In this document: piece after piece, positions 63,698-64,000 of the stretch
Layout: the number at the start of each line of letters is the position of its first letter
Position numbering within the stretch: position 1 is the stretch's first letter
Source of the DNA: Ichthyophis bannanicus
Lineage: Eukaryota > Chordata > Amphibia > Gymnophiona > Ichthyophiidae
Assembly: GCA_033557465.1 (NCBI GenBank)
Contig: CM066031.1
Coordinates: forward strand, 1,229,251,312-1,229,315,311
Direction of reading: 5' to 3'
Length of the DNA stretch: 64,000 nt
Translations under genes and position numbers: made by a program
The notes under the pieces: generated by a model
Databases searched by the model: none
Seen by the model: the letters and a program-made list of their open reading frames with translations, nothing else
Told to the model about the DNA's origin: nothing

Positions 63698-64000
63698 ACC
63701 TAGAAACATAGAAACATGATGACAGAAAAAGACCACATGGCCTATCTAGTCTGTCCTTCCATATCAACAACTACAACAGTCCCCTTTTTTCCTTTAGAGA
63801 TCCTCTGTGTTTGTCCCATGCTTTTTTAAATTCAGTTACTTTCCTCATCTCTACCACCTCCACTGGGAGACTATTCCATGGATCCACCACTCGTTCCGTA
63901 AAGAATTATTTCCGCATATCACTCCTAAATCTATCCCCCTTCACCCTCATCCCATGTCCCCTTGTAGCAGAACTTGCTTTCAGTCGAAAGAGGCTCTCCC
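63698..64000 (-). mobile_element. CR1 LINE 3' end, running out of the window
   Basis: Minus strand: ESLFRLKASSATRGHGMRVK, a stop, FFTERVVDPWNSLPVEVVEM and FKKAWDKHRGSL, followed by AGATAGGCCATGTGGTCTTT and TTTCTATGTTTCTAGG. Same subfamily as 23985-24376. The 5' part lies beyond 64000. Confidence 0.85.

Overview
This window looks like vertebrate nuclear DNA, most likely from a large-genome non-mammalian tetrapod such as an amphibian (a caecilian would fit). That placement is an inference from the repeat mix: L2-, CR1-, L1/Tx1-, RTE/BovB- and probable R4/Dong-clade LINEs, hAT, Harbinger-like and Tc1 DNA transposons, tRNA-derived SINEs and a solo retroviral LTR. I found no convincing host gene, no exon-intron structure and no functional RNA gene. 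Almost every long open frame belongs to a transposable element, so the window is best read as a record of transposition.

Layout. 1-22.8 kb: four plus-strand L2-clade LINEs lie head to tail. The first (about 298-12565) is interrupted in its 5' UTR by a palindromic Harbinger-like MITE (9542-9653, TAA duplication) and by a 9-kb hAT insertion (462-9534, ACTTTAAG duplication). That hAT carries a full-length L1-group LINE (585-6755), and the L1 carries a tRNA-derived SINE (4185-4520). The fourth L2 copy (19681-22635) has one uninterrupted frame.

22.8-30.2 kb: a patchwork with a Tc1 end, a CR1 end, a SINE, an inverted-repeat-flanked RTE 3' end, a solo LTR with a TGAT duplication, an L2 fragment and a GT-rich minisatellite. 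30.2-36.4 kb: a full-length minus-strand L1-group element with a 20-bp target duplication, an intact ORF1, an ORF2 broken only by one base in a homopolymer, and about 0.4 kb of apparently 3'-transduced DNA.

36.4-47.5 kb: unassigned sequence, a short strong hairpin, nested hAT elements (40100-41889 inside another hAT end), an RTE RT fragment, a decayed L2 and a CR1. 47.5-54 kb: an L2-clade LINE split by a second copy of the 9-kb element's hAT family (48815-51386), then a SINE split by a Harbinger-like fold-back element. 54.5-58.3 kb: a full-length minus-strand L2-clade LINE with tandem 5' promoter-like monomers. 59-64 kb: a probable R4/Dong-clade LINE cut by a CR1, by a third hAT copy (60660-63380, ACAGGGAA duplication) and by another CR1.

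How the parts relate. The main non-autonomous hAT family has CAGGG termini, 8-bp duplications, a long GC-rich hairpin near one end and a 1-1.5 kb G-rich minisatellite. A second hAT family with different termini carries the same minisatellite theme and its own hairpin. The SINE shares its 3' tail with the local L2 family, as expected if L2 reverse transcriptase mobilises it. The full-length L2 copies share a short 5' block and a hydrophobic leader peptide upstream of the endonuclease.
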